Assembly (NCBI RefSeq): GCF_000276665.1
Contig: NW_004955465.1
Span: 6,147,303 to 6,211,302, forward strand
DNA length: 64,000 nucleotides
Direction of reading: 5' to 3'
From: Chinchilla lanigera
Lineage: Eukaryota; Chordata; Mammalia; Rodentia; Chinchillidae
A program made the position numbers and the translations under genes. Positions 35,486 through 47,820 of the stretch are shown in pieces; position 1 is the stretch's first letter; each line of letters begins with the position of its first letter. The notes below the pieces were generated by a model, which saw nothing but the letters and a program-made list of their open reading frames with translations, made no database searches and had not been told where the DNA came from.

Positions 35486-36346
35486 TCTCAAGTGCTGCAA
35501 ATACAGATTAAATGGGGGGGGGCGGGTATCTAGACAACTCTCTGCAGTTCTCTGCAGGTCTCTGCAGTTCCTACTCTCCCATGTTGCTGCTACAAACGTC
35601 TTCCCAAGGCACACATCAGTCACTCCAACCTTGGAGAACCGTAAGTAGTTCCTCACTGCCTACAAAAGAAAGCCCAGACTCTTAGGCTCACATCCATTCC
35701 TTGCTCCCACTCCCCCAACCTGCCTTTCCAGCCTCTCCTCCCGCTGCGTCCCAAGCCACCACCAACAGCAGCTCACCCTGGGAACCAAACCCCTGAGACC
35801 TCATGCCATTCCCGGAGCACCTCTTGCCTGCTGCTCAGGCAGGCAGGCCTCTCCTGTCTTCTTGCACCAAAGCAAATTAACTTTTCTTCCACACTCCTCT
35901 GTTCATCCAGTAGGTTGAGTGCCACATCCTCTCATCCTCCCATAAACAGCCACCTCCTCCTGTGTGCGCCTGTAGTATCCTGGTTCCCCTCTGCTGGACA
36001 CCAGCATGCTGTGTTGGGGTCAGGGTCAGATTCCATGTACCTGCCTCCATCTCTCAAGCCAGGGACTTAAACTCCTTGTATCCCGCATCTCTGTCTTGCG
36101 TCTATCCTACTGCAGCCAGAACCCACACTGCTGGCTTGAAAGTGCTCAATAAAATCTGGGCAACTAAATTCAATCCATCGTGTACAATGCTGAGCACAAA
36201 CCTTGAATTTAAGAGCTTTTGTCAGGATACCTTAACTAGTGCCTCCAATTCCACCCGGAATCACTGTATCCTCTACAATATAAAGATTGGATAACAGAAC
36301 CTCTATCCTGTTTTCTTCGTATGTTATTGGAAATCCTTTTATGAAG

Positions 36347-36694
36347 ATGTTGCTTAACTTAGGATGGAGTTGTATCCTGATAAACCCATCATACGTTGAA
36401 TAAATCCTAAGTCAAAAAGGTGTTGATGATGCCTGACCTACTGGATGAACAACCTAGCGTAGCAACACAGCACACCATCGTGTACAGGGTGGTTGTCTCC
36501 TCTGTGATCAGGAGCTGACTGGGAGCTATGTTTCGCTGCTGCCACCCAGCATCACCAGGTGATTATCCCGAGCCCAGGAAAGATTCAAATTCAAAGCTCC
36601 AAGTATGGCTTCTATTCAATATGAATTGCTTTGACACTGTCCTAAAGGCCAAAAATCACAAAGTCAAACCATCTTGAGTCAGGAGCCATGTGTA
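36347..36694 (+). mobile_element. Old Tigger-like DNA transposon
   Basis: GCTTAACTTAGGATGGAGTTG, CTGATAAACCCATCATACG, GAGCTGACTGGGAGCT, CAAAGTCAAACCATCTTGAG and GTCAGGAGCCATGTGTAG are the landmarks of a known mammalian mariner/Tigger-type element. CpG decay is evident. Confidence 0.65.
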
Positions 36695-37329
36695 GATCTT
36701 TTGCACATTTCATGCACAGTAATTGCTTTAAAACTTTTACAGAGTCCTATTTCTGGCAGTGGCCAATACGATTCCAGTGGGCTGACTCTCCCAGAGATTA
36801 ATATCTATAAACTGTGGTAAAAATACTTTTTAAAAAAGCACACCCTCCAGAGCCACCTGAAGGCTCTGGAGATGGACCAAAAGCAGGCAGATTCTGAGTG
36901 GTGATACTGGAAAATAGGAAAGAATATGGGATAGGTCCCCCAACTCCATGACTTCTAGCTTCAGTGTGGGGCGCAGTCTGAACCACATGGCCCAGCTTGA
37001 ACACGAGCAGGACAACACAGCCTTTCTTCCTGGAAGAACCACCAGACAGATGCAGGACATCCCAGAAAGGGAAGGGACCTCAGAAGGGATTGACACCGAC
37101 AGGTGAAGTCCTACATTCTAAGTGCCCCTCAACTACCTGTACCCAGGGCAGACAGCAAGAAGCCTTGTGGAACTTTCTGGATGCTGGTAATGCTCTATGC
37201 TTTAAAGAAGCTTGAGTTCCACAAGAAGTTGCATCTGTCAAAACATCAAATGACACACAAATGTGCATTTCCCTCTGTAGAAATTTACCTCAAAACTGTA
37301 AACATTGAACTTTAAATGCATATAAGAGA

Positions 37330-37530
37330 AGGCAGTATACTAAAGTCTGCAACCTTACTCTGAAAGGCATCTAAAAGCAAACAAAAATGCGGATTACACA
37401 ACTGAGCAAAGAACAGATATATACCTGTGAATGATAGAATCTAAGTGCCAGGTTTATAGACATTGGCTGTAAAACTGTTTCATTTTTCTGTAGGTTTGAA
37501 ATTTTTCACAAGAAAATACTGGGAAAAGTT
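37330..37530 (+). mobile_element. Probable L1 3' end fragment
   Basis: GTTTCATTTTTCTGTAGGTTTGAAATTTTT and AAAATACTGGGAAA resemble the end of old L1 3' UTRs. Diverged, so the boundary is uncertain. Confidence 0.45.
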
Positions 37531-37974
37531 AAAAGATACTTCACAACGTGAAATTTTCTCCCTCAAAAAGGCACGGAAGTAAATCACAATATTTACAGGA
37601 GTCAATGTGAACAAGAGCCAGGAATTCTTTGTGGAATGGTAAATAAAAAGCACGTAGGTAAGAGTTTGGTAAAACATGTTTTCTGCCCAGTAGGAAAAAG
37701 CGTGTACCACAGTTGACCTCAGAGAATCATGGAAAGAAGTTCCTCATCTCCGTAAAATGTTCTGGTGACATGTTTTATTTTTGTAGTGTCAACCGGGCTA
37801 TCCCAGTCGTCTCTGTGGTCAGTGATGTTAGGTGGCACCCCAGGAGAAGTTTCGATTCTGAGTTCAGCATCTTATGAGCCAGGCCCTAAACACTAGAAAG
37901 GCCAGGAAAATACAGTGCTAGAGATGAGAGCACTTGTATGTGCAAGATGACCAAGCATTTAAATTGGGTTAAAG

Positions 37975-38062
37975 CGACCTGACCTGTAGCTCAGTGATGC
38001 AGAGCTTGCTAAGAGGTGTGAGGCCCCAGGTTCAACACTCAGTATCCTCCAAAAAATAAGTA
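37975..38062 (+). repeat. ID SINE
   Basis: CTGTAGCTCAGTGATGCAGA, CCCCAGGTTCAACACTCAG and an A-rich tail match an ID element. Confidence 0.8.
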
Positions 38063-38330
38063 AATAAGGAGAAAAGAATATCTGGCCTGGAAATAAAGCT
38101 TCTATGTAAACATATCAAAGTGATGCTCAATCTATTTGTTCCAGAAAAGAGCATCTCATTTATCCGACAATGAGAGGAGAAGAGAAATGCATCTTATCAT
38201 TCCACCAAAATAAAAGACACGTCAACTGTAAACTCCTTATTTGGGGAGGAATGACAAAGGGAGTATGTATTATATAATAAAACTTCCTCTATGTGTCCAT
38301 AGACTTAAAAAGTATAAAATACAATGTGTA

Positions 38331-38436
38331 GGCTGGAGGTATAGATCCATGGTACATACTTAGCATGTGTGTGGCCCTGGATTCAATCCCCAGCACTGCT
38401 ATAAAATAAAATAAAGTAAAATAAAATAAAATAAAC
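38331..38436 (+). repeat. ID SINE with AAAAT-repeat tail
   Basis: GGCTGGAGGTATAGATCCAT and GATTCAATCCCCAGCACTGC, then a tail of AAAATAAAATAAAGT repeats. Confidence 0.85.
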
Positions 38437-38439
38437 AAG

Positions 38440-40300
38440 ATTATCACTTGATAGGACTTACAATTATGCGTCTGAAATTGTTTCCATAATTGCCTTCCAT
38501 TTTATTTCCATATTCCATTTCCATCAAATAAAATGGGAAAGACATCTGGATTTGCTAATTCCATGACCTGTGTCTCTTTTGCTCTTTTTCTTTCCCCCAG
38601 CCTCTCTCTAATATGTGTTCTGGAAGTGAATGTGTTTATGTCTTAAATACTCTGGTGGGGAGAGCAAATTTAAATGGGATAAGAAAAAATTCTCCACCCC
38701 AGGACCTACCTGTCTCAGTAGACATAATTTAAGTACTGCAAAGTTGTTTCATTTTAAACAACTCTTATAACAGTCTACAAAAAGAGAAACATCACATCTT
38801 GTATGTGCTTACTCTGATTTGACATTTTTTCCAACCTATTTGGACGCACTTGCACTTGCTTAAGCAGTCTCTCTGGATCGGCTTCACGGAGTTTAATTCT
38901 GCCCGATTCCTTTCACCAGTGGCCTGGAAGTACAGCAAGGCAATAATGCACATCTGTTTCGGGCAACCAACCAAGGGCCACCCTCCCCCTGAGCAGGGCT
39001 ATCTCAACCCTGCCCATGGCTTTGATCTGTTTTCAGTTTTTAAATGCTCCCTGCTGCCTGGTGGGGAGCTGAGTGACTTTGCTTCAGTAGACATTATGTC
39101 ACCCCCTCAGCCTTTATGTAAACAGAATGCCTAACACCTTCACAATGTAAGCCAAGCCAGTGAGCCTGAAGTAGAAGCTGACAAGATAAGTGTTTTGCAT
39201 CAGCACCTGCAGGAGGAGTAGTGCCCATTCGCAGGCATGCTTTCTGCCTGGCATATGCAGGAAATTTAAATCTGGACTCAGCAACAACTTCTTTCTGACT
39301 CTTATTAATACTTATTAAAGTCACAGTGACATCAGGTAGGAGGAAAATAATATTTCTTCTTCCTTGTTTTCTAACCATCTAGAAAGTCATAGAACATAAA
39401 CCCAGAAAGGAGAAACCCACCTCTCTATCTACCCTGGGATACATACAGCATGTTTCTCCTATCTCCACATGAAGCTTTGCAGTTTATAACTCTCTCATCC
39501 AAAACTTTGATGTTGTTAGTGATAAGAAGAAAAAAGGATGTCATACACCAGTTTAGTTTTAGAGAGACTGATCTTCGTTCATCCAATGAGTATTTATGGG
39601 GCAGCAAAGAAGGCACTGTGCTAGGGTATCTTGGGGAGGGGAGGAGATGCCAAAGAGCAATGCAACATTGGCCAACAGGAATCAGAGAAGCTGATGTTGA
39701 AGAGAACATGCCAATTCATGCAGCCAGTGGGTGGTAGAGCCAGCGCTGGCATGCAAGATTCCCAGGCATCAGAGGTTAGAATGCCACTCCACAGCTCTCT
39801 GCACTAGGAAAATCTCCTGTCCTTGGGTCCCCAATGTTCTGCCAAAGAGTTTCAGCATGCAGATCAGCAAGTTCCAGGAAGGTTTCCTGGCAGAGATGGC
39901 ACTTGAAGAGTATAGAAATGGCAGCTTCAGGAGGTAGGTGGATGGAATCATGGGGCGGAATTCAGGTGGCCAAACAGCGTGTGCAAGGGGAGGAGAGGAG
40001 GGGAAGCTGGAAGGGGCTGGGAGGCAGAGGCACCCTGGCTTCCTTGTGTGGACCATAAGGATCCAATGAAGGTGCAGGAGGGGTAACAGATCACATCTGT
40101 GCCACAGAAAGCCCGCACTGGCAGGGATGCAGCGGTGGATTAGCAACAGGGAGGCCAGTGCAGAAGTCAAGCCCAAGGATCATGAAGACCTCATCTGTGG
40201 GGCTTGGGGGCCATGGAGAAAGTTCAGGGAGATGGAAACGGGAGATTCTAGGAACAGAAGCAGTAAGTGTGGCCACTGACTGGGTATGGGAGGGAGGGCA
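38440..40300. other. Unassigned intronic sequence
   Basis: No gene recognised. The segment around 39580-39640 (GAGTATTTATGG, GGCACTGTGCTAGG) faintly resembles an old L2/L3 or MIR-type end but is too diverged to call. Confidence 0.4.
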
Positions 40301-40395
40301 GAGATTAAATCTAAGCCTGAGGAACTCGCTCCGCGGTCCTCCAACCTTAGTCACCCCTCTCATCGCCAAGAGAACTTGTTAAAATACAGATTCCC

Positions 40396-40601
40396 AGCCC
40401 AGTGGAGTGGCACACACCTGTCATCCCAGCACTCTGGAGGCTGAGGCAGGAGGATTGCAAGTTCAAGCCCAGCCTGGGCAACCTATCAACTTAGCATGAG
40501 CTTGTCTCAAAATAAAAAAATAAATTAAAAAGGGTTGGGGATATATCTAAGTGCAAAGGCCCTGGGCTCAATCCCTAGTACTGACCCCCCCAAAAAAATG
40601 C
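40396..40601 (+). repeat. B1-dID composite SINE
   Basis: B1 half (CCTGTCATCCCAGCACTCTG through GCTTGTCTCAAAATAA), linker, then ID half (GGGTTGGGGATATATCTAAG, GGGCTCAATCCCTAGTACTG). CAGATTCCCA before (40386-40395) and after (from 40603) is a probable target duplication. Confidence 0.85.
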
Positions 40602-40782
40602 AGATTCCCATATCCCAGCTCCCCCAATCAAAGGCCAATCCTTGTTGATTTATCCACTTCTAGCTTGTATATGATAGATACAGAAATGGAGATGTTGAGA
40701 CAGGCTGAGGGCAGTTTGACCACATAGTAAACTTTATGTGAATGGAATCTAATGATCAAAAGTGGATACTTGGTTTTATATG

Positions 40783-40870
40783 TTTTTTTTTTTTTTCCAG
40801 TACCGGGAATCGAACTCATGACTTTGCACTTGCCAGGCAGGTGCTGTGCCACTGAGCTAAATCCCCAGCC
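40783..40870 (-). repeat. ID SINE, young
   Basis: Poly-T, then CCAGTACCGGGAATCGAACTC through GAGCTAAATCCCCAGCC, a complete ID on the minus strand. Flanked by TGGTTTTAT-type target duplications (from 40771 and 40873). Confidence 0.9.
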
Positions 40871-42353
40871 TCTGGTTTTATGTTTTGGGGGTTTTCCATA
40901 TCACATTTTTACTGATCCATTTTTTTTCATGAATTCTGAAAAAGAACGGGCTCACAAAAGTTACAAATTTTTGAAAATGAAGTAGTTCTTGCACCAGGAC
41001 AGCTCGAGAAGCACCACACTGTAGGATTCTGGCATATGACCAAGCTTGGGTTGTGATCAGAAGAAATGGGTCAGGAAAAGAGAAGAAAAACAAACACACA
41101 AGGAGGCACTCACAGCCGGGAGACCTTTCTGCAGGTGACACGCAGCTTTTTGAACACGCCGGCTGCAGGTTCCCATCACCATGGGCTGCTGTCCCGCAAG
41201 GCCACCAGCTGCCATGCTGGGTCACTGGAGAGCCTTGTACCCGCCGTCACCCTGCCCTACGCCCAGGTGTCTCCTCACTCCTGCACCCCAGCATGATCCA
41301 CCCTCTGCCCATGTCCTATTTCCTTCCAATGTGTGGGTTTGCTGCCACATCCAGCCCTTCTGTATCTTCTCCTGTGTTCAGAAAATGCCCACAGATTCAG
41401 CAGGCTGGGGTGCAGAGGGGAAAGGAATCTGAGCACCCTCAAACCCTGTGGAGAAGAGCGCGAGGGCTCAGGACAGTCCTTCGTTACCTTCAGCAGCGCG
41501 ATTTCAGCAGCACGACGGACAGAGGAGCCTACAAGGAAAACATGTCGCCGACAGGTGGAAGGTGGTCAAATAATTTCAAAAACAATTATGGCACTGGGTG
41601 CTATTTGGAACACTTGGTTAACACTAACCTTAAATTTTCATTTTCTCCCCAAACTCCAAATTCTCCTCTATTTTACTACCTACTATACTTGCACTATAAA
41701 AGTTTAGGTTTTATATACTTACTATACTATGCTATATTTGCCGCTATAAATGTCTAAGTTTTTGCCATGCTGAGATAAAAGAACGCTAAATGTCATCAGC
41801 CTTCCTTTAAGGAGAAAAGTCCTAAAGAAATACAATATTTACATTGTCTTGCAAAAAAAAAAAAAAAAAAGCAGTATCTGAGCTACAGAACACTTGGAAA
41901 AGGGTGATTGTCAGGGGAAACTAGGGATAGATCAGAGTTTACTTTCCCGAAGTTCTTGGACTTGTGCCCTGTCCAGAGGCCCAAAATTTAAAAAAGAAAC
42001 CCACAGTAGCATCTTTGTGCTGTTTTCCAGAAGGATCTAATCTTTACAACTTCAGGCTTCACAAACAAGATGCCAACAGGGTCACCAACAATCCAGAGTA
42101 CTCTGGATATTTGATATCAACAGTTTGAAAAGAAGCCTGCCTCTTTGCATTATTACTTTCAAAACTAAACACGGAAAGCAAAATACAGGGTTAAGACCGG
42201 GCACAACTGCAAAGAGCAGGCCTGAGCCCAAGAAGACTTGAGCTTGTGGTTCTCTCGTCCAAGAAAACCATCCACAAACATCTCCCGCACGTTCCATGCT
42301 TGAGGACAAGCGAGCCCTGAAAATAAAAGCATGAAATGCATGGTGTCAGGGTC

Positions 42354-42739
42354 TGCTACAGTTTAAATCTAAAATGTCCCCCGGGGGGCCGTGTGTTAAA
42401 GGCCTGGACCTCAGCCCGGTGCTGTGGCCCCTTTAAGGGGTGGGGCCTTGTTGGTCCCTGAGCCTGAGCCAGTGCTACTGAAGGAGACTGTGACCCCGCC
42501 CCTTCCTCTTCCTCTCTTTCTCTTTCTTCCGGCAGAGCTTGAGCCCTTCTGTTTTCATCACACCCTCCCCGCCTTATGTGCTGCCTCACCACAGGCCCAA
42601 AAGCATTGGGAACAATCGATCGTGGAGTGGAGCCTCCAAAATCCTGGGTCAAAATTGATTTTCTTTTCGCTTTATAAGTTGATTATAAACTTTGATTTTC
42701 TCAGGTGTTTATTATAGCAGCAGAAAAGCAACTGATACA
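42354..42739 (+). mobile_element. MaLR LTR (MST-like)
   Basis: TGCTACAGTTTAAATCTAAAATG, GGCCTTGTTGGTCCCTGAGC, TGCTGCCTCACCACAGG and a terminal GCAACTGATACA. The segment TATGTGCTGCCTCACCACAG is shared with the LTR at 30196, suggesting related families. Confidence 0.75.
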
Positions 42740-43166
42740 GGGTCCAACCAGGGAAAGAGAAGCCCTGCAAGTGTTTCCAACAGCAGGGATTGAATGCAGG
42801 GAATGAGGGTACAGGGGTGCGGGGCTCAGCAGCCAAGCTGGTGATGAAGCAGCAGGAAGCCACTGACCTCCCAGGAAAGAAAGGAAGGAGCCCAGGGTCA
42901 ACAGCAGAAGGGCAGCAACAGCTGGACATGGAGACTCCTGTGCCCCTGCCCAGCTCTACAAGGACAACCAGGAAAGAGTCAGACGTGGCCTTGGTGCAGA
43001 GAGGCCAGGGCCTAACATAAAGGGATTTTAGCGCAAAGGGGTTAAGGAGTAGTATTAAGTTCCAAGAAACCTACTACAAGTTCGCAGGCTTCTTTGCTGC
43101 TAGATTACTCACAGCTTTAGTGTGCTGATAGACATATAAATCTCAAAGACAGGAATAATACAATAT

Positions 43167-43258
43167 GTTTGTTTGTTTTTTTCTGGTACCAGGAATCGAA
43201 CTTATGACCTTGCGCTTGCCAGGCAGGCGCTATGCCACTGAGCTAAATCCCTAGCCCT
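43167..43258 (-). repeat. ID SINE, young
   Basis: A complete minus-strand ID bounded by a perfect 15-base target duplication GGAATAATACAATAT (43152-43166 and 43259-43273). Confidence 0.94.
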
Positions 43259-44307
43259 GGAATAATACAATATTAAGTGTTCCTATGATTTTTTTTTTTT
43301 TAGAATGTTTTGGAAAAGGGACTATTCTGTGAAACACTCTGGAGAAAATGCTTATCTAGCCCAACACTCATATTTTACAGACAAGGAAAAGAGACCTATG
43401 ATGTGGGGCCAATGTCTTGAACAAGATATTACAGAAAAGGATTCTAGCTCAAGTCTCCTGAATCTTAATCAAGGGTCCTTTCCTCTACTGTATATTTAAA
43501 AGGCCACAGCATTTTCTAGAACCATCAAGAAGGGCAATGACTCACTCCAATGATATAAAACTCCATGGAAATGTGTGAAATCTGTGCTGTTGGATCAAGG
43601 ACAAACACACCAAAACTATGGGAAAAGAACTTCTATAAAAAGGAAATAAATGCAATGAGAGAGAGAAAAATAGCATCCACTGGGTACCACCTCTGTCCCT
43701 GCCGCCATGTTGGGTCCCACTTTCCATACCAATGACACATGTGCATTTGTAACAGTAGGGTAAAACAACTAAGTCACACATTATGGAGGGAGCATAGTTG
43801 AATTTCTAGGATCCACTGATATTGCCATGGCCCCAAACTCTTCCTTATTTCTAAAATGTTTCTTCTGTGCAGGTAGAGGGTGCACTGGGAAATAAGGGTT
43901 GGAAATTTAGCTAGAATTCAGCAAAGTATGATCCACTATGATTGGCAATATTTTCAAAGAAAGATGGGGAAAATTCATGAAATGTGTCATGTGTATAAGA
44001 TTCATAAAGAAGTACAATTTACCAATATATCGCAAATGAACTGCTAGCTATGGGTTCCACAGCACTTTTAGAGTTACCATGTTTCTTGCTTATATTACTG
44101 AGTTTTTGCACTTATTTACCAGTAATTCATCTACCCCTTTTTCATAGAAAACTGTTCAAAGGCAAATTAAGCCGACTCTATATATTAATACAAAGACCTC
44201 TGGATTTATGGGGTTTCAATTAATTTAGTTTTACTCTAGTCTAAATAGCTGCTCCTGCAGAGGTCTTTGAAAAGTTCCCTGGTTCTGCCTACGGATCCAG
44301 CAAGATT

Positions 44308-44358
44308 TGTGTGTGCGTGCGTGCGCACGTATGTGTGTGTGTGTGTGTGTGTGTGTGT
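44308..44358 (+). repeat. GT/GC microsatellite with compound left half
   Basis: GTGTGTGCGTGCGTGCGCACGTATG followed by pure GT units, an alternating purine-pyrimidine run of about 50 bases. Confidence 0.95.
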
Positions 44359-44929
44359 AGTTTCTTACTCCTAAAGTCACACCAAGTTTTAATATACAGT
44401 ACATTTTCAGAAAGGGAGTAAAGAGATTTAATTCTTCCTCTGAACTCCCCCTAAATTTCAATAATTTCTAAGTGCAGAATTCCAATAATTCCTGTTCATT
44501 CTTCAGACTTCTTGATTTCAGTCCCTCAAATCCTGCAGAGCATGGATCAAACAGAGTACAAGCCAGGGAGAGATTTAATCACTCCTGTCTCTGCCCGAGG
44601 GATTGTCTAGGTGCTATGGTGACAGACACCTCGGTGAAAGTATGTGCAGGAAAGAAGATTTTTAACTCCTAGACTTTAAAAAAGAAAGAAAGATTTCTGA
44701 TGGATCTATTGGCAGAATTTAGAAGCACTATAAAATAAGGCTCCACGTTGTCACAGACGATCAAAATTACTTTTTTATACACCACTGGGGTAAAACCCCG
44801 GAGACAAAGTATCAGTCAACAAAGGTATTTTGTAATTTTTCTCCCCTAACTCCACATATTTTGAATTTTTGTATTTTCATGAATTCTTTCCCCTCCATTA
44901 AGTGGACAACTTTTCCACAGAGGATTTTT

Positions 44930-45206
44930 AGAGCACTGAAACTACGCCACATGGTACTGCACTGGTGGATACCCGTCATTATATAATCACCCAAATCCAC
45001 AGCACAAGCAATATCAAGAGCAAAGCGTAATGTAAACTGTGGGTGGCGATGGTCAGTGGGGGTTCAAATGCACCACTCTCAGGGACGTTGATCAGGGGGT
45101 GCTGTGTATGGGTGGGGGCCCAGGGTAATGGAAATCTCTGTACTTTCTCTTCAATTTTGCTGTGAGCCTAAAACTGCTCTAAAAAGTCAATTCTATTTTT
45201 TTAAAA
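44930..45206 (+). mobile_element. L1 3' UTR fragment
   Basis: GGTGGATACCCGTCATTATA, GCGTAATGTAAACTGTGGG, GAAATCTCTGTACTTTCTC and GTGAGCCTAAAACTGCTCT are hallmark segments of L1M 3' ends, closing with an A-rich end. Confidence 0.85.
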
Positions 45207-45688
45207 GGCACAGGTTCTCTCTGGTTAGCTTACTCTGATATGGGAGTACACAAATGAAGTCTGGAGAAAAATAAATTCAAGTAAGGACTTTTAGTCCTTC
45301 ATTTCCATTTACAAACGCAGCTCTTGGACTACATAAATGTAATTCATTCATTTAAAAGAAGGGAGGGACAAATAAGTGGAGAATAATCAAAGCCAATTAT
45401 GAAACAGCTCCTGGATGCGTCAGCCCGGCAGATAGCTTGCACCAGTGGCAGTGAGCTCATACTCTGCTGAGACACAAGTCAGATTTTTTTTTCTGCCCAC
45501 GTTCATGTACAGGAAACCAACAAGACTGTAAACACAGGAACAATGATCAACAAACGCAGATGTTTCAGGCTGGAAGTCACATTCTGGACAAGGTGAAAGG
45601 GTAAGTGGTGAGAGAGAGATAATAAGGAAAGTGGCAGATATCAAAGGTCAGTGCAGAGTGGTCCCTGAGGGTAACAGGCAGCCCCCCA

Positions 45689-45704
45689 ACACACACACAC
45701 ACAT

Positions 45705-45740
<36 letters not shown>
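45689..45740 (+). repeat. CA dinucleotide microsatellite
   Basis: About 25 CA units with one ATGC interruption. Confidence 0.97.
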
Positions 45741-45741
<1 letters not shown>

Positions 45742-46611
45742 GAATCCATTCTGCTCCTCCCCCTCCCAGACAGAGCTCCCTGATGATGAGAAAACCAGCT
45801 GACCGACAACCCAGCAAGGATATCTCTGCCCAGGACAATCCCCACCTACTAGCAGGATCCATAATCGAGGGCGTATGCCCATGAGCTTGAAAGTCAGGAA
45901 GGCTCTCCCAGTAGGAACCAGAACCTCATTCTGCAAAAATGTTTGAAGGAGATTCCTGGACCCAGTCGTCTGGGACTGTGTTGGAGATAACAGGACCTCG
46001 GGGAGCCATCAGCGTGACCCGATGTAATTTAGATAGCACCTCTATTACGGGCCCCGTCTCTTGAGTAATGGAGTTGGGAAGGGCAGGAAGAGAATCGCCG
46101 CTGCAGAGATCAGGGGAACAATGCCACTCGGCAATGTGCTTTTCCATTCAGTTGTAGTTCTTAGCAGTCACCAGTTCTTTGGCCTACCCAATGGCACTGT
46201 ATTTACAGACGCACACAGCGTTTTTCTTTTCTAAAAGCAGGGTTCTAAGAGCACGAGAGGAATCCCACAAAACTCCAGGAGATCTGGGCCTCCTCACCTA
46301 GTCAGGATTGTGCCCTGGTGTGCTTTTTAAATTTCCCACTCATGCCCGACCTACCGCCCTGTCGCACTAACGCACTAGGACCCATTTGAAGGTCTGCGAA
46401 TTGTCCCTCAGCCTTCAGATGTGAGAGCAGTGCCAAGAGGATGGTATTGCGTGAATTTAACAAACTCAGCTGCAAGCACAAGATGCCAAATGATAGGCGA
46501 GGACCTCTCAAGCCCTAAATTCTATGGGTAAGAAATTTACCAATAATCTCAAACTAAGTTAACCAGTTAACCCAGAAAGAGTTATCTGTTGCATGGCATG
46601 TATCTCCCCAG

Positions 46612-46665
46612 ATTAGATAGATAGATAGATGATTGATAGATGATAGATAGATAGATAGATAATAG
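46612..46665 (+). repeat. TAGA tetranucleotide microsatellite
   Basis: ATAGATAG units with TGAT interruptions. Confidence 0.95.
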
Positions 46666-47734
46666 ATTTGCATTGGAAGAGGGAAAAACAGAAAACCATA
46701 GGCAACAATACCTTCAAAACACTGGTAACTGAACAAAAATCCCTGTAAGTTTCAGGGATGATCCGCAATGTGTCACTAAAGCTTGTGGTAGAAGACCAGC
46801 AGGTAGAAGCCTGGTTCTGAGAATGTCTGGCGTTTGCAAAATCTGGAGAGGTCAATGGCATTTACGGTTTAACAGCGTTAATTTTTACTAAAGTGGTGAT
46901 GGTTTTCCTTCTCATTAATAACTACCATCGCCACTTTTGTATACTCTAGGGGCCATTTTCTGACTCACACATTTCCAGAAGGTAAGAGATGGCACAGAGA
47001 TGGGCACTGAGCAGGAAGTCAAGGGTCTGTGAAAGAGCAAAGGTGCGTAAATAAAATTATCTCAGCTGTCAGAATGAAAACGGGAATAGGGACAACAGTA
47101 TGCACTGCTTCTTCGTACAGAACGTGGGAAGACAGGAGACCAGCCATTCCCACTCCAGCCCCTGGGTGACATTACCTGGCACATGGGTGGAGAGGACAGG
47201 TTAATGTGTGACAGCTATTTATGGGGAGGGGACGCTGTGCATTGCTCATATCTAGGGAGTTTCTCTACTGATCTCTACTCCTGTTATTCAGATGCTTAGG
47301 GAAGCTTCTTCTGAGAAACAGTTTTCTGATTAGAATATTGCCTACTTTTCTTTCCACCGCTAGAAGCACCAAGGACGGCACAAGGACAAAAATCCAGCAG
47401 AGCAGGAGAGGGTGGGGAAAACAGAATCAAGCTCAAAGTGGAAAAAGAAAATGCAACTGCGTGGAAGACTTAATACTGAGTTGAAAAATAAACACCCCTC
47501 AGAATAATTCATTGTTTGACATAGTATAAGGAACAGAGACAAGACGCTAGATTTGTGAAAAGTTACAGAAAGTTGATTCATTAGCCAAGAAACTGTACCC
47601 CCTTCGTTTTCAGCTTCTTAAATAGACAGGAGAGACACGAAGAAGGTTGAGCTGGTGATGTCTTTGCACTTGCTGTACTGCCGCTCATAACACATATCCA
47701 CAGCCCCCGCCCATATTCATGTCAAGTATTAATT

Positions 47735-47820
47735 TGGGCTGAGGATGTAGCTCGGTGATAGATTGTGTGCTCAGCAGGCATGAGACTCTGAGTTTGATTC
47801 CCCAGCACTGAAAAATGAAA
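47735..47820 (+). repeat. ID SINE
   Basis: GGGCTGAGGATGTAGCTCGG, GAGTTTGATTCCCCAGCACT and an A-rich tail. Confidence 0.85.

Noticed and set aside
45577..45936. Cys/Val-rich protein
   Set aside because: The CVCVCV run is the translated CA microsatellite.
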